From Cochliopodium minus (lineage: Eukaryota > Discosea > Himatismenida > Cochliopodiidae), in the NCBI GenBank assembly GCA_024220525.1, contig JAMYWO010000252.1:1-10032 (forward strand): a DNA stretch of 10,032 nucleotides, given 5' to 3'. Position numbers and translations under genes: made by a program. Of this stretch, positions 1 through 6,614 are shown one piece after another (position 1 is the first letter of the stretch; each line of letters starts with the position of its first letter). Under the pieces are notes generated by a model. It had not been told where the DNA came from. It searched no databases and saw nothing but the letters and a program-made list of their open reading frames with translations.

Positions 1-116
1 AATAAAAATAAAAATAAAAATAAAAATAAAAATAAAAAATAAAAATAAAAATAAAAATAAAAATAAAAATAAAAATATTAAATAAAAATAAAAATAAACA
101 AAAATAAAAAATATAA
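1..116. repeat. (TAAAAA)n hexanucleotide microsatellite
   Basis: From base 1 to about 75 the sequence is a nearly perfect period-6 array of the unit AATAAA, with one 7-base slip near position 35-41. A degraded continuation runs to about 116. A second, more irregular A/T array of similar composition occupies about 340-430. Both fall inside inferred introns of the LMF gene. Each unit contains the polyadenylation hexamer AATAAA, so this word carries no signal value here. Confidence 0.9.
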
Positions 117-149
117 ATATAAAAAAAAATAAACATATATTTATTAAAG
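1..149 (+). other. Intron of the LMF gene (5' end outside the window)
   Basis: The acceptor is TTAAAG|G, with AG at 148-149. It is placed here because the LMF reading frame begins directly after it. The visible part is almost pure A and T and holds the hexanucleotide array described separately. The donor lies left of the window. It splits a codon after its second base. Confidence 0.65.
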
Positions 150-365
150 GTACTTTCATAACCAAGCATCGTTTTTCATTCATTTTTCTCATTTTTTGCA
201 ATTTCAATTTGAGACATTCCTTTCTTTTTTCCCTTTTCTCTCTTTTTTTTCTTACAACTTTTTTTACTATTATTTCGTCTCTCTTCTCATTTATTCTTTT
301 ACTCATATCCTGTTTGGAAATACTGGTAAAAAATGAAATAAAAAAATAAAAAAATAAAAAAAAAT

Positions 366-397
<32 letters not shown>

Positions 398-1356
398 TAA
401 AAATAAAAAAATTTAAAATAAAAAAATCTAAAAAAATTTTACAATCAGGATTTTTATGTTTTGTTTTGATGAATGGAGGGATGATGATGGTAGGAGATGA
501 AGGTTGGACATATTTTTTTGGATTGTTTGAAATTTCGGGGAGGGAAATTTCTTTTTTTAAGAAAAATGTAATTATAGGAGAAAATTTATTTGGGAAAATG
601 ATGTTTGGGAAAGGAAATACTTTTTTTGATTTCTTTTTTCTTTTCCTTTCTTTTTCTTATTTATTTTTTTGTTCAAAATCTCTTCACTATGTTTTAAATT
701 TACAAAATACTTTTGAATCAAACAATAATTTTAACAATGAAATTAATAATAAAAATAATAAAAATAATAAAAATAATAAAAATAATCTTCTATTCAACAA
801 AATTAAAAATAATAAAATAATAAAAAAAATGTACAAAAAAATGGAAAGAATAAGTGAAATGGAAGAATTGTTATCAACCCTTCATTTGTGCCACTATTTC
901 AGCGAAATCAAATTAGCAGGAGGGGAGAAGAGAAAAGAAATGGTCCTCCAATTCTATGATTCTGAGAATTCAAAGTGGAACAATGTTGTATTCAAGAACA
1001 AGCCCTTTCACAACACTTATCTTTCTAACATAAAGTTTTTCCACATCAACAGGTTGGACTTTGCTTTCTATTTTTACCAATTTCAAAAACACTCTTGGTT
1101 TCTTGTTTTTCTTTTTCAGTTTTTACGTCATTCAAAAAGTGTTTTGTCTTTGTTGGAACATTCAGAGTTTTATGGAGATGTTCAATATTTGCGTGTCGTT
1201 GACTGTATTTTTTCTTTCACTGAGCTTCTTTCTCTGGAGGAGAATTCTGATTGGTGGTCCGTTCACCCTATTCCTTTCATCGAATATCCTATTTATACTT
1301 TGAGTCAAGACAAAAAAGATCTCATAAAAGTCTCAAAAATTGAAGAAAAAAAATAA
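150..1356 (+). CDS. Lipase maturation factor family protein, 3' part (5' partial)
   Basis: Two exons are visible, 150-325 and 449-1356, giving about 360 residues. LMF proteins are polytopic ER membrane chaperones; human LMF1 (about 567 aa) is needed to fold and assemble dimeric lipases. Exon 150-325 encodes hydrophobic membrane segments ending ILFGNTG, which corresponds to the family's TGNY region and continues across the junction as FLCFVLMNGG. Exon 449-1356 holds another hydrophobic segment (about 625-680), an Asn/Lys insertion, then the lumenal C-terminal domain: an R-x-E-type strand near 931, W plus FKNKP near 979-1005, HINRLDFAFYF near 1043-1075 (family PRLDWQMWF), SVLSLLEH near 1141, and a WW pair at 1252-1257. 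About 200 N-terminal residues should lie left of the window. No stop or frameshift is seen. The lipase substrate in a protist is unknown. The LMF1 versus LMF2 subgroup is not decided. Confidence 0.8.
326..448 (+). other. Intron of the LMF gene
   Basis: The donor is G|GTAAAA at 326 and the acceptor AATCAG|G ends at 448; length 123 nt, phase 1. Removing it joins GNTG to FLCFV in frame, across a stretch conserved in LMF proteins. The interior is nearly all A/T. Confidence 0.75.
745..786 (+). repeat. Coding trinucleotide-type repeat (Asn-Asn-Lys)n
   Basis: A run of AATAATAAA units in frame encodes NNKNNKNNKNN inside the LMF exon, between the last hydrophobic segment and the conserved C-terminal domain. 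It is flanked by more Asn/Lys-rich sequence (about 720-840). No such run is expected in LMF proteins, so it is a lineage-specific low-complexity insertion. Confidence 0.8.
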
Positions 1357-1420
1357 AAATATTTTTCAGAAAATTCTTGTAAATAAAGATTTAAGAAAAA
1401 AAAAATTTATTTTTTTCCTT
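1357..1420. other. Convergent intergenic gap, LMF / PC4
   Basis: Only 64 nt separate the TAA of the forward LMF gene from the TGA of the reverse PC4 gene. It is A/T-only apart from a few bases and includes AATAAA at 1383-1388. The two 3' UTRs must be very short or overlap. Confidence 0.7.
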
Positions 1421-1990
1421 TCAAAGATTATCATCAATTAATTGTGCATTATCAACCAATAATTTCCATTGATCCAATGTGAGATTTATTCCCTTTTTTG
1501 TTGGCTTCCATTCTCCATTGCTTTGAAAATATTTTCTTAATCCAATTGATTTTTTACCCTTAAAATCACTTATTGATACCTTTGTATCTTCAGAAACTAA
1601 ATTCCATTCTGTAGAAGTATTTTCTGTATTTTTTTTATTCTTTGCTTCTTTCTTTTCAACCTCTTTCTTTTCTTTTTCTTCTTTTTTTTCTTCTTTTTTT
1701 TCTTTCTCTGTATCCTTTTCTTCTTTCTTTTGTTTTTTATTTTCATTTGTTTCTTTATTATCTTCATTTTCCCTTTTTTTATTGGAGGATTGTGGATCGA
1801 GTGTATCATCTATCAATTGTGCATTATCAACCAATAATTGCCATTGATCCAATGTGAGATTAATTCCCTTTTTTGTTGGCTTCCATTCTCCATTGCTTTG
1901 AAAATATTTTCTTAATCCAATTGATTTTTTACCCTTAAAATCACTTATTGATACCTTTGTATCTTCAGAAACTAAATTCCATTCTGCCAT
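1421..1990 (-). CDS. Tandem PC4/Sub1-domain transcription coactivator-like protein
   Basis: A 189-residue protein with two PC4 (Sub1) single-stranded-DNA-binding domains. PC4 proteins bind melted DNA at promoters and damage sites and stimulate RNA polymerase II transcription. Residues 3-64 and 128-189 each carry the family pattern: VSISDFKGKK, then IGLRKYF, then KPTKKGINLTLDQW and a C-terminal helix ending IDD. Human PC4 has one such domain and acts as a dimer, so two in one chain could fold as an internal dimer (inference). The linker, residues 65-127, is almost all Lys and Glu. The start at 1990 is chosen because the domain begins at once and the ATG is preceded by a run of A, as in neighbouring genes. 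The frame stays open to an ATG at 2113, which would add 41 hydrophobic residues; I judge this to be 5' UTR. No intron is needed. Confidence 0.88.
   Translation of the reverse strand: MAEWNLVSEDTKVSISDFKGKKSIGLRKYFQSNGEWKPTKKGINLTLDQWQLLVDNAQLIDDTLDPQSSNKKRENEDNKETNENKKQKKEEKDTEKEKKEEKKEEKEKKEVEKKEAKNKKNTENTSTEWNLVSEDTKVSISDFKGKKSIGLRKYFQSNGEWKPTKKGINLTLDQWKLLVDNAQLIDDNL
1424..1609 (-). repeat. PC4 domain repeat, C-terminal copy
   Basis: This is the second of two 186-nt direct repeats, offset 375 nt from the other (1799-1984). By my count 179 of 186 bases match, and six of the seven differences lie in the part coding for the last 20 residues. Only two residues differ, Gln to Lys and Thr to Asn. 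Confidence 0.9.
1799..1984 (-). repeat. PC4 domain repeat, N-terminal copy
   Basis: This is the first copy of the 186-nt direct repeat. The stretch of about 130 nt coding for the N-terminal two thirds is identical to the C-terminal copy, synonymous sites included, which points to recent duplication or gene conversion. Confidence 0.9.
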
Positions 1991-2133
1991 TTTTTTTTTA
2001 TTTTTAATTCTTATAAAAATTGATTGTAAGAATGAAAATATGAAAATTTCTTGAGAAGAAATAACCCAATAACCAATGGATAAAAGATAATACAAAAAAG
2101 ATTTAAATTTCATGAAAAAATTTTAAAAAAAAA
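1991..2133. promoter_or_regulatory. Divergent promoter region, PC4 / TAPT1
   Basis: This 143-nt gap between the chosen PC4 start and the TAPT1 start must hold both promoters and both 5' UTRs. Both ATGs are preceded by poly-A on their own strand. I see no recognisable TATA box that stands out from the A/T background. If PC4 began at 2113 the gap would shrink to 20 nt, an added reason to prefer 1990. Confidence 0.5.
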
Positions 2134-3626
2134 ATGAAAAACTTTAAAAATGAACTCTTTTCTGAAAAATATATTGTTGAATCTAATAAAATGAATCTAA
2201 TATCTAGCTTCATCAGAACTCCAAAATTCTTGAAGAAAGTAAATTTTCATCAATTCTCTTATAATTTTAACCAAAATTTAGTTTATCTTTATGGTTTCAC
2301 TTTTCTCTTTGGATCATTTGTTATATTATTTCACAATATTACCTATAAAGATACTCATCACCCTTTATAAAATTATCACATATCCTTTAAAAAAGAAAAT
2401 ACCCAACATGGTCGAAATAGATTCCTTATTTACTTTTTCGACATTAATTGGCTGTATTTTCTTTTTGCTTTATTTTTGTAATCCAGCAGAAATCTATCAC
2501 TACATAAAAATACAGAACACAATAAAGTTGTACTCCATTCTTTTCATACTAGACATTTTCGAACAACTTTTAAATCTCTTTTCAAAAGACATTTACAAAA
2601 CTTTACAATGGAACATCTCAAACAAGTATAAAAACAAAAGTAAAGAAAAAGAAAATAAAAATAACACAGAAAAGAAATTAAATAATGCAAATAATGAGAA
2701 AATTGATTACAAAGAATATCTTCCAAGTAAAGAAAATAAAATAGAAAGTAAAGAATATGATTCTTTGGATGGTTCTTTAAACCCAAATGATTCAAAAAAC
2801 GAAATTAAAACAGAAAAAAAAGATATAAATGATATAAATGAAATGAATAAAGAAAAAGAAGAAGAAAAGAATAAAGAAATATCTATCTTGGTAACTATTC
2901 CTTTTTATTTGGTTGTTACTGTTCTCCACACAAGTGTTTTGTTTTTAAATTTGATGACTCTCAATGTTATCATCAATTCTAAAGGCAATTCTATTTTTAT
3001 TCTTTTACTAAGAGATAATTTCAGAGAAATAAAATCAAGAGTTTTCAAAAAATTTAATGATGAACTCCTTTTTCCATACATAGGTGATATTTTCTCTCAA
3101 AATTTAAAAACTTTTATTTTTTAAAACTTTTATTTTTTAAAACTTTTTTTAAAAATTAGTGAGAGATGGAATCGAAATTATGCAAATGATCATTTTTCTT
3201 TTCATAGTGGGCTTTCAAAACTTGAAAGAATTTAATTTCAACATCTATCATCCTCATATGATCCAATTTTTATTTCTTTCTTTCTCGTTCATTTTAGTTG
3301 AGTTGATTGTAGATTGGATTAAATATTCTTTTATTCTGAAAAAACATAACAAAGATGAATCCTTTTTTCTTTTAGAAAAACAACTTTTTCGCAACTTTTC
3401 ACCTTCTTCTTGCAGCTCCTTTAATTTAAACTCTCCTCAACTTATGTTACCTTATGTTTCAATAATTATCAGATCTTTTATAAGTATTTACGCTTTTTCT
3501 TTTTCTCTTTTTCACTTTTTATTCTTCTTCCTTTTCTTTCTTTTTTCCTTTCTCTTGAAAATTTCCCTTAAATCTTATTTGGTGTCACTATCCTCCAAGT
3601 GTCTTGAAAGCTTAAAGATTGAATAA
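2134..3626 (+). CDS. TAPT1/EMP65 family (DUF747) ER membrane protein
   Basis: Three exons, 2134-2238, 2282-3083 and 3160-3626, give a 457-residue protein; human TAPT1 has about 567. Yeast Emp65 works in the ER with Slp1 to protect folding proteins, plant POD1 is ER-located, and human TAPT1 is tied to cilium and axial development. In order: FIRTPKFLKKF (about 26-36, family FLrxPxxLEK); LDHLLYYFTILPIKIL (45-60, family LDsFLyvfTxLPxR); a membrane segment at 85-100; a Lys/Glu/Asn insert at 146-234; LMTLNVIINSKGNS with EIKSRVFKKF (about 260-295), the family's most conserved block; DGIEIMQMIIFLF (305-317); VDWIKYSFI (353-361); and C-terminal membrane segments. The frame switches at both junctions, and the family alignment stays ungapped across them. 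The N-terminal disordered region usual in TAPT1 is nearly absent, as the ATG sits right at the domain. Confidence 0.9.
2239..2281 (+). other. Intron 1 of the TAPT1-like gene
   Basis: The donor is A|GTAAAT at 2239 and the acceptor ATTTAG|T ends at 2281. At 43 nt, phase 0, it is the shortest intron in the window. Removal joins PKFLKK to FIFMVSLFSLDH, restoring the TAPT1 N-terminal motif across two different frames. Confidence 0.85.
2637..2880 (+). repeat. Lys/Glu/Asn-rich low-complexity coding insert
   Basis: In the TAPT1-like gene this stretch codes for nearly only K, E, N, D, S and I, separating the N-terminal membrane region from the conserved central block. The human protein has only a short charged linker at this place, from memory of the family. 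The insert is probably a disordered cytosolic loop. Confidence 0.7.
3084..3159 (+). other. Intron 2 of the TAPT1-like gene
   Basis: The donor is G|GTGATA at 3084 and the acceptor AATTAG|T ends at 3159; 76 nt, phase 1. It contains a duplicated AAAACTTTTATTTTTT unit at about 3107-3138. Splicing joins LFPYI to VRDGIEIMQM and matches TAPT1 spacing without a gap. Confidence 0.85.
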
Positions 3627-3880
3627 TTTCAAGGATCATTTTCAGTTGTATAAAAATTAATTTGAAAGAGGAAGTTATTAAAATAAAAAACCAAAATTAA
3701 TTTTCTAAATTCTTATCGGGGAAATCTAATTTATTCAAAAGATTTTCCTTGATTGTTTGAAAGTAAAATGGAAAGTAGTTTAATATTAAAAAGAATTTTC
3801 TTTTGAAATTATATAAACTGATTTTACAATCAAATAAAATTAATAATAAAAAATTGCCTTTGTTTATTCTCAAACATAAA
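3627..3880. other. Intergenic region, TAPT1-like / zinc transporter
   Basis: A 254-nt tandem gap. It should hold the 3' end of the TAPT1-like transcript and the promoter and 5' UTR of the zinc transporter. The transporter frame is open upstream from about 3803, but no ATG precedes 3881. I see no other gene, RNA or repeat. Confidence 0.6.
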
Positions 3881-6051
3881 ATGGAAAATAATTATCAATA
3901 TAGTGACCATGAGAATGTTTCATTGCTTTCAAATAATAGCATGCAATTAAATACTTATAAATCTGTTTTATCCCCAAGAAAGAGAAAAAGTTGTGATGGG
4001 AAAACTTTTGCTTTTTTCTTTATTGGAACTATAACTATGTTTTATTGTATTGGTGAATTGGGGTTATTATTTTCCTTCTAAAAAATTATTTATAACTTTA
4101 TAAAAGAATACTAATGTTTATTTTATTTATTTATTTTTTTTTTTTGAAAAGGATTGGACTATATTTACATTCTCTATCTTTAATGTCTGATGGATTTCAT
4201 AATTTATCTGATGTAGTTTCAATTATAATAGGATATATTGCAAATAAGGTCAAAATAAAATTGATATTTTTGAAATCATCAACATATTTTTATTTACCAT
4301 TTCAATACATAAAAATATTTAGATGAAAGATAGATCTCATGATCAAGTAATGTCTTATGGATATGCAAGAACAGAATTGATTGGAGCTTTTTTGAATGCA
4401 TGTTTCCTTCTTTCTCTTTCTTTTTATATTATTCTTGAATGTATACCTCGTTTTATAGATCCTGTAAATTTAAGGGAGGGAAATGGTTTTATTTTCATCT
4501 ATGTTGCTGCAGCAGGTAATATAAATAAAAAAAAAATTCAATTTTTAATGAAATTTGAATATTTTCTAATTGGTTGATAAGGATTGGCATGTAATACTCT
4601 TGGAACTATTGTATTTTGTGGTAAAAAAAAAAAAAATCAACTTTTTCTAAAAGGAAATTAATTTAATTTCATTCCAAAATTTTTTTTGGGAAATATTTCG
4701 GAAAAAAAAAAATAATTAAATCGAACAATCTAAAATAACTTTATTTCAAATAATTTCCATTTTTTCAATAAAAGTTTGTGGGGGAGGTCATGGACATTCA
4801 CATGCAGGGGGAGGACATGGTCATTCACATGGGGGAAGCAAAAAACGTCACGAAATAGAAGAGGAGACATACGGAGAAGACCATGGACACAGCCATTCTG
4901 AAAAAAAGAAAAAAGAAAAACACTCTCATGGAGAAGGAGAGAATAATGATGAACATTCACACAGTCATTCTGAAAAGAAAAAAGAAAAAAAACACTCCCA
5001 CAGCGAAAAAGAAGGGGAAGGAGATCATGCACATAGTCACTCTGATAAAAAGAAAAAAGAAAAGAAACACTCCCATGGAGAAGGAGAGAATAATGACGAA
5101 CATTCACACAGTCATTCTGAAAAGAAAAAAGAAAAAAAACACTCCCACAGCGAAAAAGAAAAAGATCACGGACACAATCACTCTGATAAAAAGAAACATT
5201 CTCACAGCGAAAAAGAAAAGGATCACGGACACAGTCATGGGGGTCATGGAGGAGAAGAAAAGGAAGATTTGAACATGAGAGCCATCTTTTTGCATTACTT
5301 TGGTGACATGATTAGTTCCATGTTTGTTCTTGCTCAAGGTGTTTTGCTTCATTTCTTTCCTGAAAACAAATACAACTGGGCCAAATACATTGATCCTTCC
5401 ACAAGTCTCATCATCGTTTTTATCATCTTACTCACCACCATTCCTCTTGGTATCTCTTTTTTTTTAATATTTAAAATTTTATTTTACAAGAGTAATATTT
5501 TAATTTATTTGATTTTAATTCAATTATTTATTTTTAATCTTTTTTTTGTATTTTATTTATATTTCAATTTTTACTTTTATTTTATTTTTTAATTTTGATT
5601 TTTTTTTTAAAAGTGAAAAATGTTATCAGAATTTTGGTTCAATCAATTCCTTCTCATATTGACGTGGAATACATGAAACAAAGAATCAACAAAATTGAGG
5701 GTGTCCTTTCTCTACACGATTTGCACGTTTGGCAATTGGTGGATGGAGTTGTCATTTCTTCTGTTCACATCAACGTCATTGAAGATAGTGACTTCAAAAA
5801 AATCTCCAAAAAAATCAAAAAAATATTTCATGAAGAAGGTATTCACTCCACCTCCATCCAACCTGAATTTGTTAGAAAAGATGAAATGAGAGTAAAAAAA
5901 TTAATTTTTTTAAAATACCTCCTTTTTTAACTCCTTTATTTCTTAGAATTTTCAATATTGCGAAGAAATGTGTGTTGAAGATTGTTCTGAAGATTGGTGT
6001 TGTAAAAAGCCTTCTGATTTGCTTCGTTCCAATGAATTAATTATTAACTAA
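3881..6051 (+). CDS. ZnT/SLC30 cation diffusion facilitator zinc transporter, ZnT1/ZRC1-like
   Basis: Seven exons (3881-4062, 4152-4248, 4323-4515, 4582-4620, 4775-5449, 5614-5891, 5947-6051) give 522 residues. CDF transporters move Zn2+ out of the cytosol, in exchange for H+, across the plasma membrane or into organelles. In order: a short cytosolic N-terminus; TM1 about 42-60; TM2 with SLSLMSDGFHNLSD, metal site H77 and D81; SYGYARTELIGAFLNA (TM3, about 104-119); TM4 about 150-169; a His-rich loop about 173-331 with roughly 36 histidines; TM5 with HYFGD, metal site H344 and D348; DPSTSLIIV and TM6; then the cytosolic domain with GVLSLHDLHVWQL and the SVHINV strand. The paired HxxxD sites indicate zinc preference. 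The last exon adds a tail with five Cys in 15 residues. The start is the first in-frame ATG. Which membrane it occupies cannot be told from sequence. Confidence 0.95.
4063..4151 (+). other. Zinc transporter intron 1
   Basis: The donor is G|GTTATT at 4063 and the acceptor GAAAAG|G ends at 4151; 89 nt, phase 2. A long T run precedes the acceptor. Splicing yields GELGIGLYLHSLSLMSD, the expected TM1-TM2 sequence. Confidence 0.88.
4249..4322 (+). other. Zinc transporter intron 2
   Basis: The donor is G|GTCAAA at 4249 and the acceptor ATTTAG|A ends at 4322; 74 nt, phase 0. Splicing joins IANK to MKDRSHDQVMSYGYAR. The donor has C at +3, which is unusual. Confidence 0.85.
4516..4581 (+). other. Zinc transporter intron 3
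   Basis: The donor is G|GTAATA at 4516 and the acceptor ATAAG|G ends at 4581; 66 nt, phase 1. It carries in-frame stops, so retention would truncate the protein. Splicing gives VAAAGLACNTLG, the TM4 motif. Confidence 0.88.
4621..4774 (+). other. Zinc transporter intron 4, acceptor ambiguous
   Basis: The donor is G|GTAAAA at 4621. Acceptor AAAAG|T ends at 4774 (154 nt, phase 1) and gives FCVCGGGHGH. A second in-frame AG at 4785-4786 would give FCGHGH, four residues shorter and closer to the usual ZnT loop start. That AG follows G, a poor acceptor context, so 4774 is preferred. Confidence 0.7.
4777..5265 (+). repeat. Histidine-rich loop array with duplicated 147-nt unit
   Basis: This codes for the cytosolic loop between TM4 and TM5 of the zinc transporter. 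Short HSHSEKKK, HGHSH and HSHGEGENN units repeat throughout. A block of about 93 nt beginning at 4921 recurs at 5068, an offset of 147 nt, with only two base differences that I count. Roughly 36 His occur among about 160 residues, separated by Lys/Glu runs. Such loops bind or sense Zn2+ in the CDF family. Confidence 0.9.
5450..5613 (+). other. Zinc transporter intron 5
   Basis: The donor is G|GTATCT at 5450 and the acceptor AAAAG|T ends at 5613; 164 nt, phase 1, the longest complete intron here. It is T-rich up to the acceptor. Splicing yields TTIPLVKNVIRILVQSIP, joining TM6 to the C-terminal domain. Confidence 0.88.
5892..5946 (+). other. Zinc transporter intron 6
   Basis: The donor is A|GTAAAA at 5892 and the acceptor CTTAG|A ends at 5946; 55 nt, phase 0. 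If it were retained the protein would end after about ten more codons and lose the Cys-rich tail. Confidence 0.8.
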
Positions 6052-6204
6052 TATTAAAAAAAAAAAATTTACATTATATTCAAATATTTAAATTCTTTTT
6101 TTTAAAAACAAAACAATTCTTTCTTTTCTTTCAATCAATTTGGCAAAGGAAATATCTTCAAAACAAATTATATTCAAAAAAAAATAAAAAAAAAATTAAA
6201 AAAA
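6052..6204. other. Intergenic region, zinc transporter / COA3-like
   Basis: A 153-nt A/T-rich gap between two forward genes. The last 30 bases before the ATG are almost all A, as before other starts in this window. Nothing else is recognised. Confidence 0.6.
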
Positions 6205-6471
6205 ATGAACAAATCATTTGCCAAAATCATCAAAAATAAGAGATTTTATTCATCAGATATTACAAAACTCCATAAATTGAGCCAAACTGAAGATATTTAT
6301 AGAAAAAAAGCTTTATCTAATACTGCATTAGGCTTGGGTATTGTTGGAATAGTTGTATCTATTTATTATTGGACATATTCTAAATCACATAAAGATGAAT
6401 TTTCAGAATTTGATGATGGTAATATTATCCCAAAGTTCTATCTTGATAATAATTTTAACTTTATAATTTAA
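6205..6471 (+). CDS. Cytochrome c oxidase assembly factor 3 (COA3)-like mitochondrial protein
   Basis: An intronless gene for 88 residues. COA3 (CCDC56) is a single-pass inner-membrane protein that binds newly made Cox1 and regulates its translation and assembly. Here a basic N-terminus (MNKSFAKIIKNKRFYSS) looks like a mitochondrial targeting signal. It is followed by a polar helix, then RKKALSNTALGLGIVGIVV, one membrane segment at about 41-60, and the tail SKSHKDEFSEFDD. The pattern of basic residues, a Gly-containing TM, an aromatic Y-Y-W-T and then an acidic D/E-F segment matches COA3, whose members are about 85-106 aa. The family is short and poorly conserved, so another small mitochondrial TM protein is possible. 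The start ATG follows a poly-A run and the stop is TAA. Confidence 0.6.
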   Translation: MNKSFAKIIKNKRFYSSDITKLHKLSQTEDIYRKKALSNTALGLGIVGIVVSIYYWTYSKSHKDEFSEFDDGNIIPKFYLDNNFNFII

Positions 6472-6614
6472 AAAGAGGGTAAAGTTAATCCAAAATAAAC
6501 AGTAGAAAAGATAGATTAAACAAATTAGATCAAAATGAATACCAAAAGAAAATGTGAAATAATAAAAGAAAATTATTTATAAAAAAAATTTTAATTGTTT
6601 TCGCTTCTTTTTAA
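6472..6614. other. Convergent intergenic gap
   Basis: A 143-nt gap between the TAA of the COA3-like gene and the TAA of the reverse-strand secreted-protein gene. It must hold both 3' UTRs. No hairpin or other feature stands out. Confidence 0.6.

Noticed and set aside
1061-1303. Forward hydrophobic reading frame overlapping the LMF exon
   Set aside because: It first looked like a channel-type membrane segment, but frame 1 over the same bases gives the conserved LMF C-terminal domain without a break, so this is a shadow frame of T-rich coding sequence.
1642-1857. Forward Phe/Leu-rich frame opposite the PC4 linker
   Set aside because: It is the complement of the Lys/Glu linker codons and has no recognisable protein features.
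2544-2795. Reverse-strand frame opposite the TAPT1-like gene
   Set aside because: It overlaps conserved TAPT1 coding sequence and resembles no family.
3803-3880. Extended start of the zinc transporter at TTG 3803
   Set aside because: Non-ATG starts are not expected in a nuclear gene, and the first in-frame ATG at 3881 follows an A-rich context and precedes a normal ZnT N-terminus.
4921-5160. CRISPR-like or satellite array
   Set aside because: The repeats are in-frame, codon-sized, lack unique spacers of even length, and encode the His-rich loop of a eukaryotic gene.
4883-5272. Forward Lys/Thr/Ile-rich frame inside the zinc transporter exon
   Set aside because: It is another frame of the same repeat. 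It has no flanking domain and the true frame continues into TM5.
4730-5352. Reverse-strand His/Phe/Ser-rich open frames opposite the zinc transporter loop
   Set aside because: They are the antisense of CAT/CAC and GAA/AAA repeats. The sense strand gives a complete, family-consistent ZnT loop.
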